In this document: positions 28,891-37,997 of the stretch, in pieces
Layout: each line of letters opens with the position of its first letter
Numbering within the stretch: position 1 is the first letter of the stretch
Assembly: GCA_029008005.1 (NCBI GenBank)
Contig: JAQXIX010000029.1
Location: 1-64,000 of the forward strand
Length of the DNA stretch: 64,000 bases
Direction of reading: 5' to 3'
Source: Bacillota bacterium
Lineage (GTDB): Bacteria > Bacillota > Clostridia > Peptostreptococcales > Anaerovoracaceae
The notes under the pieces: generated by a model
Seen by the model: only the letters and a program-made list of their open reading frames with translations
What the model was told of the DNA's origin: nothing
The model's database searches: none
Position numbers and translations under genes: made by a program

Positions 28891-30874
28891 AAATTCCGGC
28901 TTCTGCTTCGGCGTCAGAAGAGCAGTGGAAACAGCGGAAAAAGCCGCAGAACAAAAGGATCGCAAAGTATACACACTCGGTCAGCTTATTCATAATGAAA
29001 CTGTGACAGGAATGCTTGCGGAGAAGGGAGTGCAGCTTGTTAACAGTCTCGATGAAATTCCCGATAAGGACGTTGAAGACGGAGTAAGCGTAATAATAAG
29101 ATCTCACGGAGAAGGAAGAGAAATATACGATAACGCAAAGGCTTCAGGCATTGAAGTTATCGATGCAACATGTCCCTTTGTTGAGAAAATACACAGGCTT
29201 GTGGAATCTGTCGGTGAAGATGAACATGACAGACGCAGAGTCCTCATAATCGGTGACAGAAATCATCCTGAAGTACGCGGTATTGCAGGCTGGTGCCGCG
29301 ATGAAGCACTGGTTGTATCCGGCGGCGATGAGATGAGAAAACTCCTGGACGAAAAGGAAAGAGATTATTTTGAAGGGGGACTTTTTATTGTTACTCAGAC
29401 GACAATAAAGAAAGAAACTCTTCAGTCGGTAACGGAGAGCCTGGATGGAATTAAATACGAGCTCCACAATACAATATGCGATGCCACGGCGAAACGTCAG
29501 AAATCATGTATGGAGCTGGCGGCTGCAAGTGATGCCATGGTGGTGATCGGAGGAAAAAACAGCTCCAATTCCCGTAAACTTTTTGAAATATCTCAAAAAT
29601 ACTGCGAAGAATCGTTTTTTATTGAAAATATTGAGGATTTATCGTTGCACCATATGAAAAAATATAATAAAATAGGCGTGGCGGCTGGTGCATCGACACC
29701 AGAATGCACAATTAAGGAGGTTATTGCCAGCATGAGTGAAGTTACACTTGAAAAAGAATTAACTATGGACGATCTGATGGAGGATATTGATAAATCCCTC
29801 AGATTACCAAGAAACGGAGAAGTTGTTACCGGTAAAGTACATCAGGTTAACGACGGAGAAGTAATTGTCAATTTAGGATGCAAGAAAGACGGAATTCTTC
29901 CTATCAGTGAGGTAAGCCTTGAAGAAGGACAGACGTTAGCTGACGTATTTAAAGTTGACGACGAAGTTCAGGCGAAGGTTATCAAGACTGATGACGTTGA
30001 TGGAGGAATCTTACTTTCCAAGAAGAAGTTGGAAATCAGTGCTAACTGGGGAGAAATCGTCAAGGCACTTGAAGATAAAACTGTTCTGGAAGTTAAGGTT
30101 ACAAGAACGGTTAACGGTGGTGTAATTGCAGAATACAAGGAAGTATTCGGATTCATTCCACTCTCACAGCTTTCAGATCACTACGTTGAAAACGCTGAGG
30201 AATTTGTTGGTCAGACTATGGAAGTAAGAGTTTCAAGAGTTGACCAGAGAAGAAACAGAGCTGTATTCTCACACAAGATGTTCCTTAACGAAGAAAGAGA
30301 AAAGATTATTGCAGAAATCTGGGACAAGCTGAATGTTGATGATGTTGTTGAAGGTACAGTAATGAGATTCACTGACTACGGTGCATTCGTAGATATCGGC
30401 GGAATTGATGGTCTCCTTCACATTTCAGAGATTTCATGGGGCAAGCTTAAGCACCCTCAGGAAGTTCTCAACATCGGTGACAAGATTAACGTTAAGGTTC
30501 TCTCAATGAATGCTGAGAAAGGCAAGATTTCACTGGGACTCAAGCAGACTATGCCTGAACCTTGGAGCGTAATCGATGAAAAGTACGAAGTAGGACAGGT
30601 TATCGAAGGTAAGATTCTTCAGATTAAAGAATACGGTGCTTTCGTTGAACTGGAACCTGGTCTTGACGGACTTGTTCATATTTCGGAAGTTGCTCACAAG
30701 AGAGTAGGAAATATCGCTGAGGAACTGGAAGTTGGACAGGTTGTATCAGCTAAGATTCTTGAAATCGACAAAGAGAGAAAGAGAATCAGCCTGAGCATCA
30801 GAGAGACTATTGAAGCTCCTGCAGAAGACGCGGCAGAAGTTGCTGAGGAAGCAGAAGAAGCAGTAGAAGAATAA
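28853..30874 (+). CDS. ispH-rpsA: Bifunctional 4-hydroxy-3-methylbut-2-enyl diphosphate reductase (IspH)/30S ribosomal protein S1 fusion
   Basis: N-terminal LytB/IspH (NSGFCFGVRRAVETAEK, IRSHGEG, DATCPFVEKIH) followed by several S1 repeats (GKVHQVNDGEVIVNLGCKKDGILP, GTVMRFTDYGAFVDIGGIDGLLHISEISW). Confidence 0.94.
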   Translation: MKTKEKRTVTRAENSGFCFGVRRAVETAEKAAEQKDRKVYTLGQLIHNETVTGMLAEKGVQLVNSLDEIPDKDVEDGVSVIIRSHGEGREIYDNAKASGIEVIDATCPFVEKIHRLVESVGEDEHDRRRVLIIGDRNHPEVRGIAGWCRDEALVVSGGDEMRKLLDEKERDYFEGGLFIVTQTTIKKETLQSVTESLDGIKYELHNTICDATAKRQKSCMELAAASDAMVVIGGKNSSNSRKLFEISQKYCEESFFIENIEDLSLHHMKKYNKIGVAAGASTPECTIKEVIASMSEVTLEKELTMDDLMEDIDKSLRLPRNGEVVTGKVHQVNDGEVIVNLGCKKDGILPISEVSLEEGQTLADVFKVDDEVQAKVIKTDDVDGGILLSKKKLEISANWGEIVKALEDKTVLEVKVTRTVNGGVIAEYKEVFGFIPLSQLSDHYVENAEEFVGQTMEVRVSRVDQRRNRAVFSHKMFLNEEREKIIAEIWDKLNVDDVVEGTVMRFTDYGAFVDIGGIDGLLHISEISWGKLKHPQEVLNIGDKINVKVLSMNAEKGKISLGLKQTMPEPWSVIDEKYEVGQVIEGKILQIKEYGAFVELEPGLDGLVHISEVAHKRVGNIAEELEVGQVVSAKILEIDKERKRISLSIRETIEAPAEDAAEVAEEAEEAVEE

Positions 30875-30894
30875 TTTACAATACGAGATTCAGA

Positions 30895-30935
30895 CAGGGA
30901 ATTCGGAATATATCGTCCGGATTCTCTGTTTTATT
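30895..30935 (+). terminator. Rho-independent terminator (first of tandem pair)
   Basis: CAGGGAATTCGG/CCGGATTCTCTG stem (with wobbles) followed by T-rich tract. Confidence 0.65.
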
Positions 30936-30978
30936 TTGCGCCTGCGTTGCTTAAGAAATATTAAGGCGCAATTTTTTT
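30936..30978 (+). terminator. Rho-independent terminator (second of tandem pair)
   Basis: TTGCGCCT...AGGCGCAA stem followed by a long T run. Confidence 0.65.
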
Positions 30979-31020
30979 GTTTACAAGAGTGTTTACAAGA
31001 GCTCAGTATGCGTATATACT
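30978..31020 (+). promoter_or_regulatory. Putative promoter with duplicated -35 element
   Basis: Perfect tandem 12-mer TGTTTACAAGAG (30978-30989, 30990-31001). TTTACA (30992-30997)-17 bp-TATACT (31015-31020). Confidence 0.6.
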
Positions 31021-31061
31021 TATATAGTCATAATTAATTACTTATAATACAGGAGGAAGAT

Positions 31062-32051
31062 ATGAAAAAAAGAATTCTTGTAGCAGTGACAGCTGTAGTA
31101 ACTGTGCTGGCCATGAGTTTCTCCCTCGCAGGTTGCGGAGGAAGCGAAGAAAACGGCAGTGACGGTGAAGCGAAAAAGATAACAGTAGTTCAGCAGTATG
31201 GTATGGCATATGCCCCGTTCCAGGTAATGGAAGCACAGGGCCTTATTGAGAAGAATTACGACGGAGACCTTGAGGTTGAATTTACTCAGTTAAACTCCGG
31301 TGCGTCAATTAACGACTCCTTTATTTCGGGTGATGTCCAGGTTGGTGCTATGGGTGTGGGACCTGCGGTTACCGGAGCGCTCACAGGTGTAGGTTACAAA
31401 ATCTGTTCAAATATGTCGGCGCAGCCGCACAGAATGATGACGAACGATTCTTCAGTCAAATCCCTTAAGGATATAGGCGAAAGCGATCAGATTGCAGTTG
31501 TAAATATTGGAAGCATGCAGCATATTCTTCTGGCTATGGCCTGTGAAAAGGAACTCGGCGATGCCCATGCTCTTGACAACAATCTGGCGGCAATGGCTCA
31601 TCCTGACGGTATGACATCACTCATAAGCAACTCAGTTAAGTGCCAGGTAACTACATCTCCTTATGTATTCAAGGAAGCAGCCGAAGGCATGACAGAAGTC
31701 GATGTACTGTCACAGGTATGGCCTGAAGGAAATTCATTTATTGTGGCGGTAGCATCTCAGGATTTACATGACAATGATCCGGAACTTTACCAGGCTGTAG
31801 TTGATGCGATAGCAGAAGCATGTGATTATCTTACAAACAATAAGGAAGAAGCAGCGGAAATGCTTTGTGAAAACGAAGATGTTGACGCAGAAACAATGCT
31901 TGAGTGGCTTAACGATCCTGCATGCTCATATTCAACAGAGCTTAAGGGTGTAATGGATATGGCAACATTCATGAGTGAAAACGGATTCCTCGAAGTTGAC
32001 GGACCTAAGGATATCAGTGAACTGGCGTACGATAACGTAGAGGGAAAATAA
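31062..32051 (+). CDS. NitT/TauT-type ABC transporter substrate-binding lipoprotein
   Basis: Lipobox (SLAGCGGSE) and SBP sequence of the NMT1/TauA-like class; adjacent to SsuC- and SsuB-like genes. Confidence 0.82.
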   Translation: MKKRILVAVTAVVTVLAMSFSLAGCGGSEENGSDGEAKKITVVQQYGMAYAPFQVMEAQGLIEKNYDGDLEVEFTQLNSGASINDSFISGDVQVGAMGVGPAVTGALTGVGYKICSNMSAQPHRMMTNDSSVKSLKDIGESDQIAVVNIGSMQHILLAMACEKELGDAHALDNNLAAMAHPDGMTSLISNSVKCQVTTSPYVFKEAAEGMTEVDVLSQVWPEGNSFIVAVASQDLHDNDPELYQAVVDAIAEACDYLTNNKEEAAEMLCENEDVDAETMLEWLNDPACSYSTELKGVMDMATFMSENGFLEVDGPKDISELAYDNVEGK

Positions 32052-32054
32052 TTT

Positions 32055-32837
32055 ATGAAGAGCGAAACGAGAAGTGAGTTAAGAGACCAGATTATTTTTG
32101 TCATCTGCTTTATCGGTGCATGGTATGTCGTTTATAAAATGAACTTTTTCAGTGAGATGATTTTCCCGTCTCCGAAGGATATAGGAGAAGCATTCATAAA
32201 AGGGTTTACCGAAAACGGGATGATTTCATACACGGCATACTCAATGTCACTTATTGTTAAGGGGCTGGCAATAGGAATTGGACTGGCCTTTGTGTTTTCG
32301 AGCATTGCTGTTGTAAGCAGACATTTCCGGTCAATATACAATTTCGTAGTATCGGTTTGCGACCTCTTGCCGGGCGTAGCTCTGCTGCCTCTGGCAATAT
32401 GCTGGTTCGGAATCGGAGAAATAACTATAATATTTATAGTGGTACATTCCATTATATGGCCGATGTCAAGAAGCTTGATGGACGGATTCAGAGCAATTCC
32501 CTCAATTTATATTGAGGGCGGCAAAAACATAGGACTCAGGGGTTTGAATCTCGTGATGGGCGTTTATCTGCCTGCAGCCTTTGCAAGTGTGCTCAGCGGA
32601 CTTAGGGTAGGATGGGCGCGAGCCTGGAGAGGCCTGATAAGCGTCGAAATGATATTCGGAACGACGGGCAAAGGCGCCGGAATCGGATGGTACATATTCA
32701 TGAGACGTGTTAACGTAGATGTAGCAGGAGTGTTCGCATCTCTCATAGTGATAATCATAATAGGTGTGATTATTGAGTACGGAGTGTTCCGGACAATCGA
32801 AAGAAAAACCGTAAAGAAATGGGGGATGGCACAGTGA
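32055..32837 (+). CDS. NitT/TauT-type ABC transporter permease
   Basis: SsuC/TauC-like membrane protein (GGKNIGLRGLNLVMGVYLPAAFASVLSGLRVGWARAWRGLISVEMI). Confidence 0.87.
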   Translation: MKSETRSELRDQIIFVICFIGAWYVVYKMNFFSEMIFPSPKDIGEAFIKGFTENGMISYTAYSMSLIVKGLAIGIGLAFVFSSIAVVSRHFRSIYNFVVSVCDLLPGVALLPLAICWFGIGEITIIFIVVHSIIWPMSRSLMDGFRAIPSIYIEGGKNIGLRGLNLVMGVYLPAAFASVLSGLRVGWARAWRGLISVEMIFGTTGKGAGIGWYIFMRRVNVDVAGVFASLIVIIIIGVIIEYGVFRTIERKTVKKWGMAQ

Positions 32838-33613
32838 CAGAAAATAACGGCAGAACGCTTCTGGAAATAAAGAATCTGACCAAGAATTATCATGACGGGC
32901 CGGATTCAAGAGATATTATCAGAAACCTGAACCTGACAGTCAACGAGGGTGATTTTCTCACGATACTCGGACCGTCGGGATGCGGTAAGACAACTTTAAT
33001 AAGATGCATCGCCGGTTTTGAGGATTTCGAGGGAGATATAATTGTCGAGGGAAATAAAGTCGACAAACCCGGAATCGACAGGTTTATGGTTTTTCAGACA
33101 TTCGAGCAGCTTTTTCCGTGGAGAACAGTTCGCGGCAATATAACGTATCCGTTGAAGATGAACGGTATATCTGATAAAGAAGAAAGAAATCGAATTGCAG
33201 AAAGACACCTTGATCTTGTAGGTCTGGCCGGTAAAGGCGATCTTTATCCCCATCAGCTTTCGGGAGGAATGAAGCAGCGTGTTGCGATTGCAAAGGGCCT
33301 GGCACTGAATCCGAAAATCATACTTATGGATGAGCCTTTTGCAGCTCTGGACGCAATGACGAGAAATAAGCTTCAGGCGGAGCTGCACAGAATCAAAGAA
33401 AAAGAAAATGCAACGGTGATTTTCATTACTCACAACATACAGGAGGCACTTGTACTCGGTACCCGTATAATACTCATGTCGAAAAAAGGAGAAATCAAAA
33501 TCAACATGGAGAACAAAATACCGAAGCCGGTTACTCCTGCATCGGAAGGGTATGGTGAACTGTGGACACAGCTTAACGAAGCTCTTTGGGAAGAGGACGA
33601 AAGCGAAGCGTAA
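32819..33613 (+). CDS. NitT/TauT-type ABC transporter ATP-binding protein
   Basis: Walker A GPSGCGKTTLIRCIAGFE, signature LSGGMKQRVAIAKGLA, ILMDEPFAALDAMTR. Confidence 0.9.
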   Translation: MGDGTVTENNGRTLLEIKNLTKNYHDGPDSRDIIRNLNLTVNEGDFLTILGPSGCGKTTLIRCIAGFEDFEGDIIVEGNKVDKPGIDRFMVFQTFEQLFPWRTVRGNITYPLKMNGISDKEERNRIAERHLDLVGLAGKGDLYPHQLSGGMKQRVAIAKGLALNPKIILMDEPFAALDAMTRNKLQAELHRIKEKENATVIFITHNIQEALVLGTRIILMSKKGEIKINMENKIPKPVTPASEGYGELWTQLNEALWEEDESEA

Positions 33614-33623
33614 CATCATGAAT

Positions 33624-33667
33624 AAAATGGATGTTCAACCGAAATTGTCGGGAGAACATCCATTTTT
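33624..33667. terminator. Probable bidirectional terminator
   Basis: AAAATGGATGTTC...GAACATCCATTTT stem between convergent genes. Confidence 0.8.
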
Positions 33668-33669
33668 CA

Positions 33670-34317
33670 TTATTTCATTCTGAAACATTTTATCTGATCG
33701 TAATCTGCAGTGAGAGTAACGATGATTCCGAAGTGATTCAATCTGGAATTGCTGTCCTCATCGTGCCATCTTGTCATGAATTCGGTTTTCGGGATGTATG
33801 CGTATGATCCCATAGTGGACGGGTCCATGAAAATAATGTTCTTATCGTCATAACCGGCTGCTATTACATAATGCCCTTCATTCCAGACATCAGAATAGTC
33901 ACCTGTTTCTCCGGGGCTGCCCCAGGCCTGCAGTGCGCAGATAACGGGACGGCCTTCGTTGATGAAGGTGATAAGCTGCTCCAGAGAAATGTTTTCTCTG
34001 GCTTCGGCTTTAAATACCTGAACACCATCTCGTGAAATCATGCTGCTGTCTTTTTCTTCGGCGCTGTATCTGACTGAGTTGAGATATTCAACAATGCTGC
34101 GGTATTCTGTTCCTTCTTCCGGATTTGCCTGCAATATTTCGGCGAGTTTGTCTTCGCGTATATCGAAGTCGTATCCTGCGTATCTTAGTATCGACTGAAC
34201 ACAGGCAATGCCGCAGGTGTAGCCGGTACTCTGTCTTACGAGAGGAAGTCTGAGAATAACTGCGTTTGTACTCAATGTAATGCTTTCGGAATTTGTATTG
34301 TAAAATATGTGTTTCAT
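33670..34317 (-). CDS. C39-like papain-fold cysteine peptidase family protein
   Basis: N-terminal PLVRQSTGYTCGIACVQSILRYAGYD (Cys in C39-like context), later GHYVIAAGYDDKNIIFMDPSTMGSYAYI. Confidence 0.72.
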   Translation of the reverse strand: MKHIFYNTNSESITLSTNAVILRLPLVRQSTGYTCGIACVQSILRYAGYDFDIREDKLAEILQANPEEGTEYRSIVEYLNSVRYSAEEKDSSMISRDGVQVFKAEARENISLEQLITFINEGRPVICALQAWGSPGETGDYSDVWNEGHYVIAAGYDDKNIIFMDPSTMGSYAYIPKTEFMTRWHDEDSNSRLNHFGIIVTLTADYDQIKCFRMK

Positions 34318-34408
34318 TTTTCGGTAATCCTTTGTTCAAGTGTGAAAGTTATATGTTTTGTTTATTTTAGCACTTGAATTGCCGTGTAACAATACCTGCA
34401 TCAATAGA

Positions 34409-34437
34409 TTGACTTGAACGCTTTAGCAGAGTATAAT
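34409..34437 (+). promoter_or_regulatory. Putative sigma-A promoter (TTGACT-17-TATAAT) of peptide ABC operon
   Basis: -35 at 34409-34414, -10 at 34432-34437, 17-bp spacing. Confidence 0.7.
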
Positions 34438-34447
34438 TCAGTTATCG

Positions 34448-34482
34448 GTTCAAGTTAAGAACGTAATGTTCATATTATGAAC
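34448..34482 (+). promoter_or_regulatory. Putative tandem operator, two GTTC-N7-GAAC sites 20 bp apart
   Basis: GTTCAAGTTAAGAAC (34448-34462) and perfect palindrome GTTCATATTATGAAC (34468-34482), just downstream of the predicted transcription start. Confidence 0.6.
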
Positions 34483-34496
34483 GTGAGGAGGGCGAA

Positions 34497-36107
34497 ATGA
34501 AAAAGAAATTATTTAAGGTGGCAGTAAGCGTTATTCTCGCTTTCTCATTCTGCTTCAGCATGGCAGGATGCGGAGGCGGCAGTGCTGCCGGTATGGTTGT
34601 AGGAACAACCGAAGGCGTGGATTCGATGAATCCGATTGCAGCGGAGACTATGGTTTCATGGGAAGTTTTTTCTCTGATTTACGATCCGCTTGTAAGATAC
34701 GATGAAAGCTTCGAACCACAGCCTTGTCTGGCTGAAAGCTGGGATTCAAACGATGACGGAACGGAATGGACTTTCAATCTGATTGATGCAACATGGCACG
34801 ATGGAGAAGCCTTCACGTCTGAAGATGTCAAGTGCACATATGAACTTATGGCATCATCTTATCTGTATGGCTTATACATGGAGAACATTGACAAGATTGA
34901 GTGCCCTGACGAAAAGACAGTAGTAATTAAATGCAGTGCGCCAAAGGCAAATATGCTCCAGAATCCTACACCGATACTCCCAGCTCACGTATGGGGAGAT
35001 CTTGGAGATGAAGCAGCAGAGTATGAAAATGCAGAAGCAATAGGAACCGGCCCGTATAAGTTCTCATCAAAGGATGATACGACGGTGAATCTCGAACTTA
35101 ATGCTGAGTACTTCGGTACAGCGGCTAAAATTCCGGCATATTCATTTGTGGAGTACAAGTCGGAGGACGGTCTGGCATCAGCACTTAAGACAGGAGAGGT
35201 TACGGGAGCCACAAATCTTACTGCGACTCAGCTGGGAGAACTTCAGAAAGAAGAAGGAATTGATGTTGTTGCAGGCAACGCAAACGGTTTCACACACGTG
35301 GCGTTTAACCAGAGTGATTCTAAAGACAGCAAAGGCAACCCTGCACTGAAAGAAAAGGTTGTCAGACAGGCTATAGAGCTTTGCACTGATAAAGAGGCGA
35401 TAGTAGCCAAAGCATACGGCGGACTCAGTACAGTAGGAACAACGCTTGTAAATGAGGGAGACAGATATCACTACACACCTGAAGGCGATGAACTCAGAGA
35501 TTTCGATACCGACAGAGCAAACAAGCTTCTTGATGAGGCGGGATTTGTCGATTCAGACGGAGACGGCATAAGAGAAGCCAATGGCAACAAGCTCGAGTTT
35601 GATATTATCAGTATTTCGGACAACACTCCGGAAGTCAAGGCGGCACAGATTATGAAAAAAGGCTGCAAGGAAGCAGGTATCGAGTTAAACTGCCAGACAA
35701 TGGATTCAGGAAAAATGTGGGATGAAGAGTGGGTATTCAACTACGACATCCTTATTGACGGATACGGCGGAGATGTGGACGCATCATGCATCTGCGGAAT
35801 TCTCAGATCCACTTACTATGCGTCAGATGACAACACAAACGACTTCGGATATGTGAACCCTGAATACGACAGACTGTTTGAGCTGCAGGCGTCACAGGTA
35901 AATGAAGCAGACAGAATCAGCACAATCAAGGAACTGCAGAAGGTTGCCTATGAGGATTGCCCGATGATGGTTCTTGTTTATGACAATTACGTACAGGCTG
36001 TAAGAAGCGATACCGTTAAAGGATTCAAACAGATTCCGGAAAACGGCGCATATTTCTTCAATAACACTATTGATAACTATGTGAACGCTGAAATGGTTAC
36101 AGAATAA
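34497..36107 (+). CDS. Peptide ABC transporter substrate-binding lipoprotein (family 5, DppA/OppA-like)
   Basis: Lipobox (SMAGCGGGS) and SBP_bac_5 features (VVGTTEGVDSMNPIAAETMVSWEVFSLIYDPLVRYD). Confidence 0.92.
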   Translation: MKKKLFKVAVSVILAFSFCFSMAGCGGGSAAGMVVGTTEGVDSMNPIAAETMVSWEVFSLIYDPLVRYDESFEPQPCLAESWDSNDDGTEWTFNLIDATWHDGEAFTSEDVKCTYELMASSYLYGLYMENIDKIECPDEKTVVIKCSAPKANMLQNPTPILPAHVWGDLGDEAAEYENAEAIGTGPYKFSSKDDTTVNLELNAEYFGTAAKIPAYSFVEYKSEDGLASALKTGEVTGATNLTATQLGELQKEEGIDVVAGNANGFTHVAFNQSDSKDSKGNPALKEKVVRQAIELCTDKEAIVAKAYGGLSTVGTTLVNEGDRYHYTPEGDELRDFDTDRANKLLDEAGFVDSDGDGIREANGNKLEFDIISISDNTPEVKAAQIMKKGCKEAGIELNCQTMDSGKMWDEEWVFNYDILIDGYGGDVDASCICGILRSTYYASDDNTNDFGYVNPEYDRLFELQASQVNEADRISTIKELQKVAYEDCPMMVLVYDNYVQAVRSDTVKGFKQIPENGAYFFNNTIDNYVNAEMVTE

Positions 36108-36127
36108 ACAGCAAAGGCAGCAGAACA

Positions 36128-37102
36128 ATGAGAGCAAAATATATATTAAAAAAATCCATATATGCACTCATAACAATATTCCTTATTCTTGTGTTTAATT
36201 ATTTTCTGTTCAGGGTGATACCGGGAGATCCTCTCTCCATGGTAATGCGTAATCCGAAGGCTACAGATGCCGCAATACAGAAAACAATTGAGATGTACGG
36301 ACTGGATAAAACCTGGTACGAACAGTTCTTCATTTATCTTAAAGATCTTGTTCACGGCAATCTGGGAATGTCATTTGAATTCAAGAGACCGGTAACGGAG
36401 GTAATAGGACCTAAGATACTTCCTACCGTAATATTGTTCGGTGTGTCGGAAATACTGGCGATAATAATAGGTGTTTTCATGGGAATTGCATCAGCCTGGA
36501 GAAGAGGAACGAAACTGGATGTTACGATTTTAAGTGTTTCTCTCTTCACATATTCGATGCCTGTCTTCTGGCTCGGAATGATTCTTGTGGCCGTTTTCGC
36601 AGTAGGAATGGGATTGTTCCCGACAGGAGGAATCACGTCGCCGGGTGTTGCCATTATGGGCGGATGGAACCATATAAGTGACATGATATGGCACGGAGTT
36701 CTCCCTGTAATTACAATGACGGTACTTATAGTAGGCGAATATGCCCTTACTATGAGAAATACCCTTATCGATGTACTGGGAGAAGATTATATCACCACAG
36801 CAAGGGCAAAAGGCTTCAGCGATAAGTATATCCTGAGGAAACATGCGCTGCCTAATGCCATGCTGCCGATGGTTACAATCATCGCAATCAATCTTGGCTT
36901 TGTAATAGGCGGAGCTGTTCAGATTGAAACGGTATTCTCCTGGCCGGGTCTTGGGAATCTCATGTATGATGCATTGAGTGCCAGAGATTATCCTGTTCTG
37001 CAGGGATTGTTTCTGCTGATAACCATATGTGTTGTAGTTGCCAACTATATTGCAGATATTAGCTATTCCTACATTGACCCTAGGGTTAAGAACGAAGCAT
37101 AA
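36128..37102 (+). CDS. Peptide ABC transporter permease (DppB-like)
   Basis: FRVIPGDPLSMV, EDYITTARAKGFSDKYILRKHALPNAMLPMVTI. Confidence 0.93.
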   Translation: MRAKYILKKSIYALITIFLILVFNYFLFRVIPGDPLSMVMRNPKATDAAIQKTIEMYGLDKTWYEQFFIYLKDLVHGNLGMSFEFKRPVTEVIGPKILPTVILFGVSEILAIIIGVFMGIASAWRRGTKLDVTILSVSLFTYSMPVFWLGMILVAVFAVGMGLFPTGGITSPGVAIMGGWNHISDMIWHGVLPVITMTVLIVGEYALTMRNTLIDVLGEDYITTARAKGFSDKYILRKHALPNAMLPMVTIIAINLGFVIGGAVQIETVFSWPGLGNLMYDALSARDYPVLQGLFLLITICVVVANYIADISYSYIDPRVKNEA

Positions 37103-37114
37103 GGGGGTGTCTGT

Positions 37115-37993
37115 ATGAATAGTGCGAGAAGTGCAATAAGAAAAAGAAAGTTTAAGGAATTTTGCAGCAGCGTATATCACAATAAAATGGCTTTTACGGG
37201 AACGGTAATACTTGCTGTTTTCGTTCTGGCAGCCGTTTTCGGTCCAATAATTGTTCCTTTTTCAACACTTGATTTCGGTGATAATTCCGAAATAATGCAG
37301 CCTCCTAGTGCAGAGCACTGGCTGGGAACAGACGATATGGGAAGAGATGTTCTGGCTTATCTTATGTCAGGCGCCAGAATATCCATGCTGTGCGGAGTGA
37401 TGGCAACACTTATATCTATGATTCTGGGAACGGCAATAGGAATCGCTGCCGGATATTTCGGCAAAGGTACAGACAATATTCTCATGAGATTCACGGATTT
37501 CTTCCTTGTAATACCGTGGCTTCCTCTCTGTATGGTTCTGGCTGCGATTCTCGGAACAAGTATATGGAACATAATATTTGTTATCGGTATTACAAGCTGG
37601 CCGGGAACTGCCAGAGTTGTAAGAGCGCAGACTCTGTCAATAAGAGAGCGGCCTTTTGTGGAACGTACGGTTTCCATTGGGGCAGGCAGTTTCCATACGA
37701 TGATAAAACACATTATGCCTAATGTATTTCCTCTGATCTTTGCCAACACGGTTCTTGTAGCTGCTGTTGCCATTACATCTGAGACAACTCTCAGCTTCCT
37801 GGGACTCGGAGATTCCACAAGAGCAAGCTGGGGGATGATGCTGCATTATGCCTTTGAAAGCGGAGCCGCCAGCGTCGGTGCATGGTGGTACTATATTCCG
37901 CCGGGACTTTGTGTTGTACTCGTTATACTGGCATTTACCCTTATGGGATACGCCTTTGACGAAATTATGAATCCGAAGCTGAAAGAGAGGTAG
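37115..37993 (+). CDS. Peptide ABC transporter permease (DppC-like)
   Basis: APSAEHWLGTDDMGRDVLAYLMSGAR-type motif and ETTLSFLGLGDSTRASWGMMLHYA. Confidence 0.93.
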   Translation: MNSARSAIRKRKFKEFCSSVYHNKMAFTGTVILAVFVLAAVFGPIIVPFSTLDFGDNSEIMQPPSAEHWLGTDDMGRDVLAYLMSGARISMLCGVMATLISMILGTAIGIAAGYFGKGTDNILMRFTDFFLVIPWLPLCMVLAAILGTSIWNIIFVIGITSWPGTARVVRAQTLSIRERPFVERTVSIGAGSFHTMIKHIMPNVFPLIFANTVLVAAVAITSETTLSFLGLGDSTRASWGMMLHYAFESGAASVGAWWYYIPPGLCVVLVILAFTLMGYAFDEIMNPKLKER

Positions 37994-37997
37994 AAAT

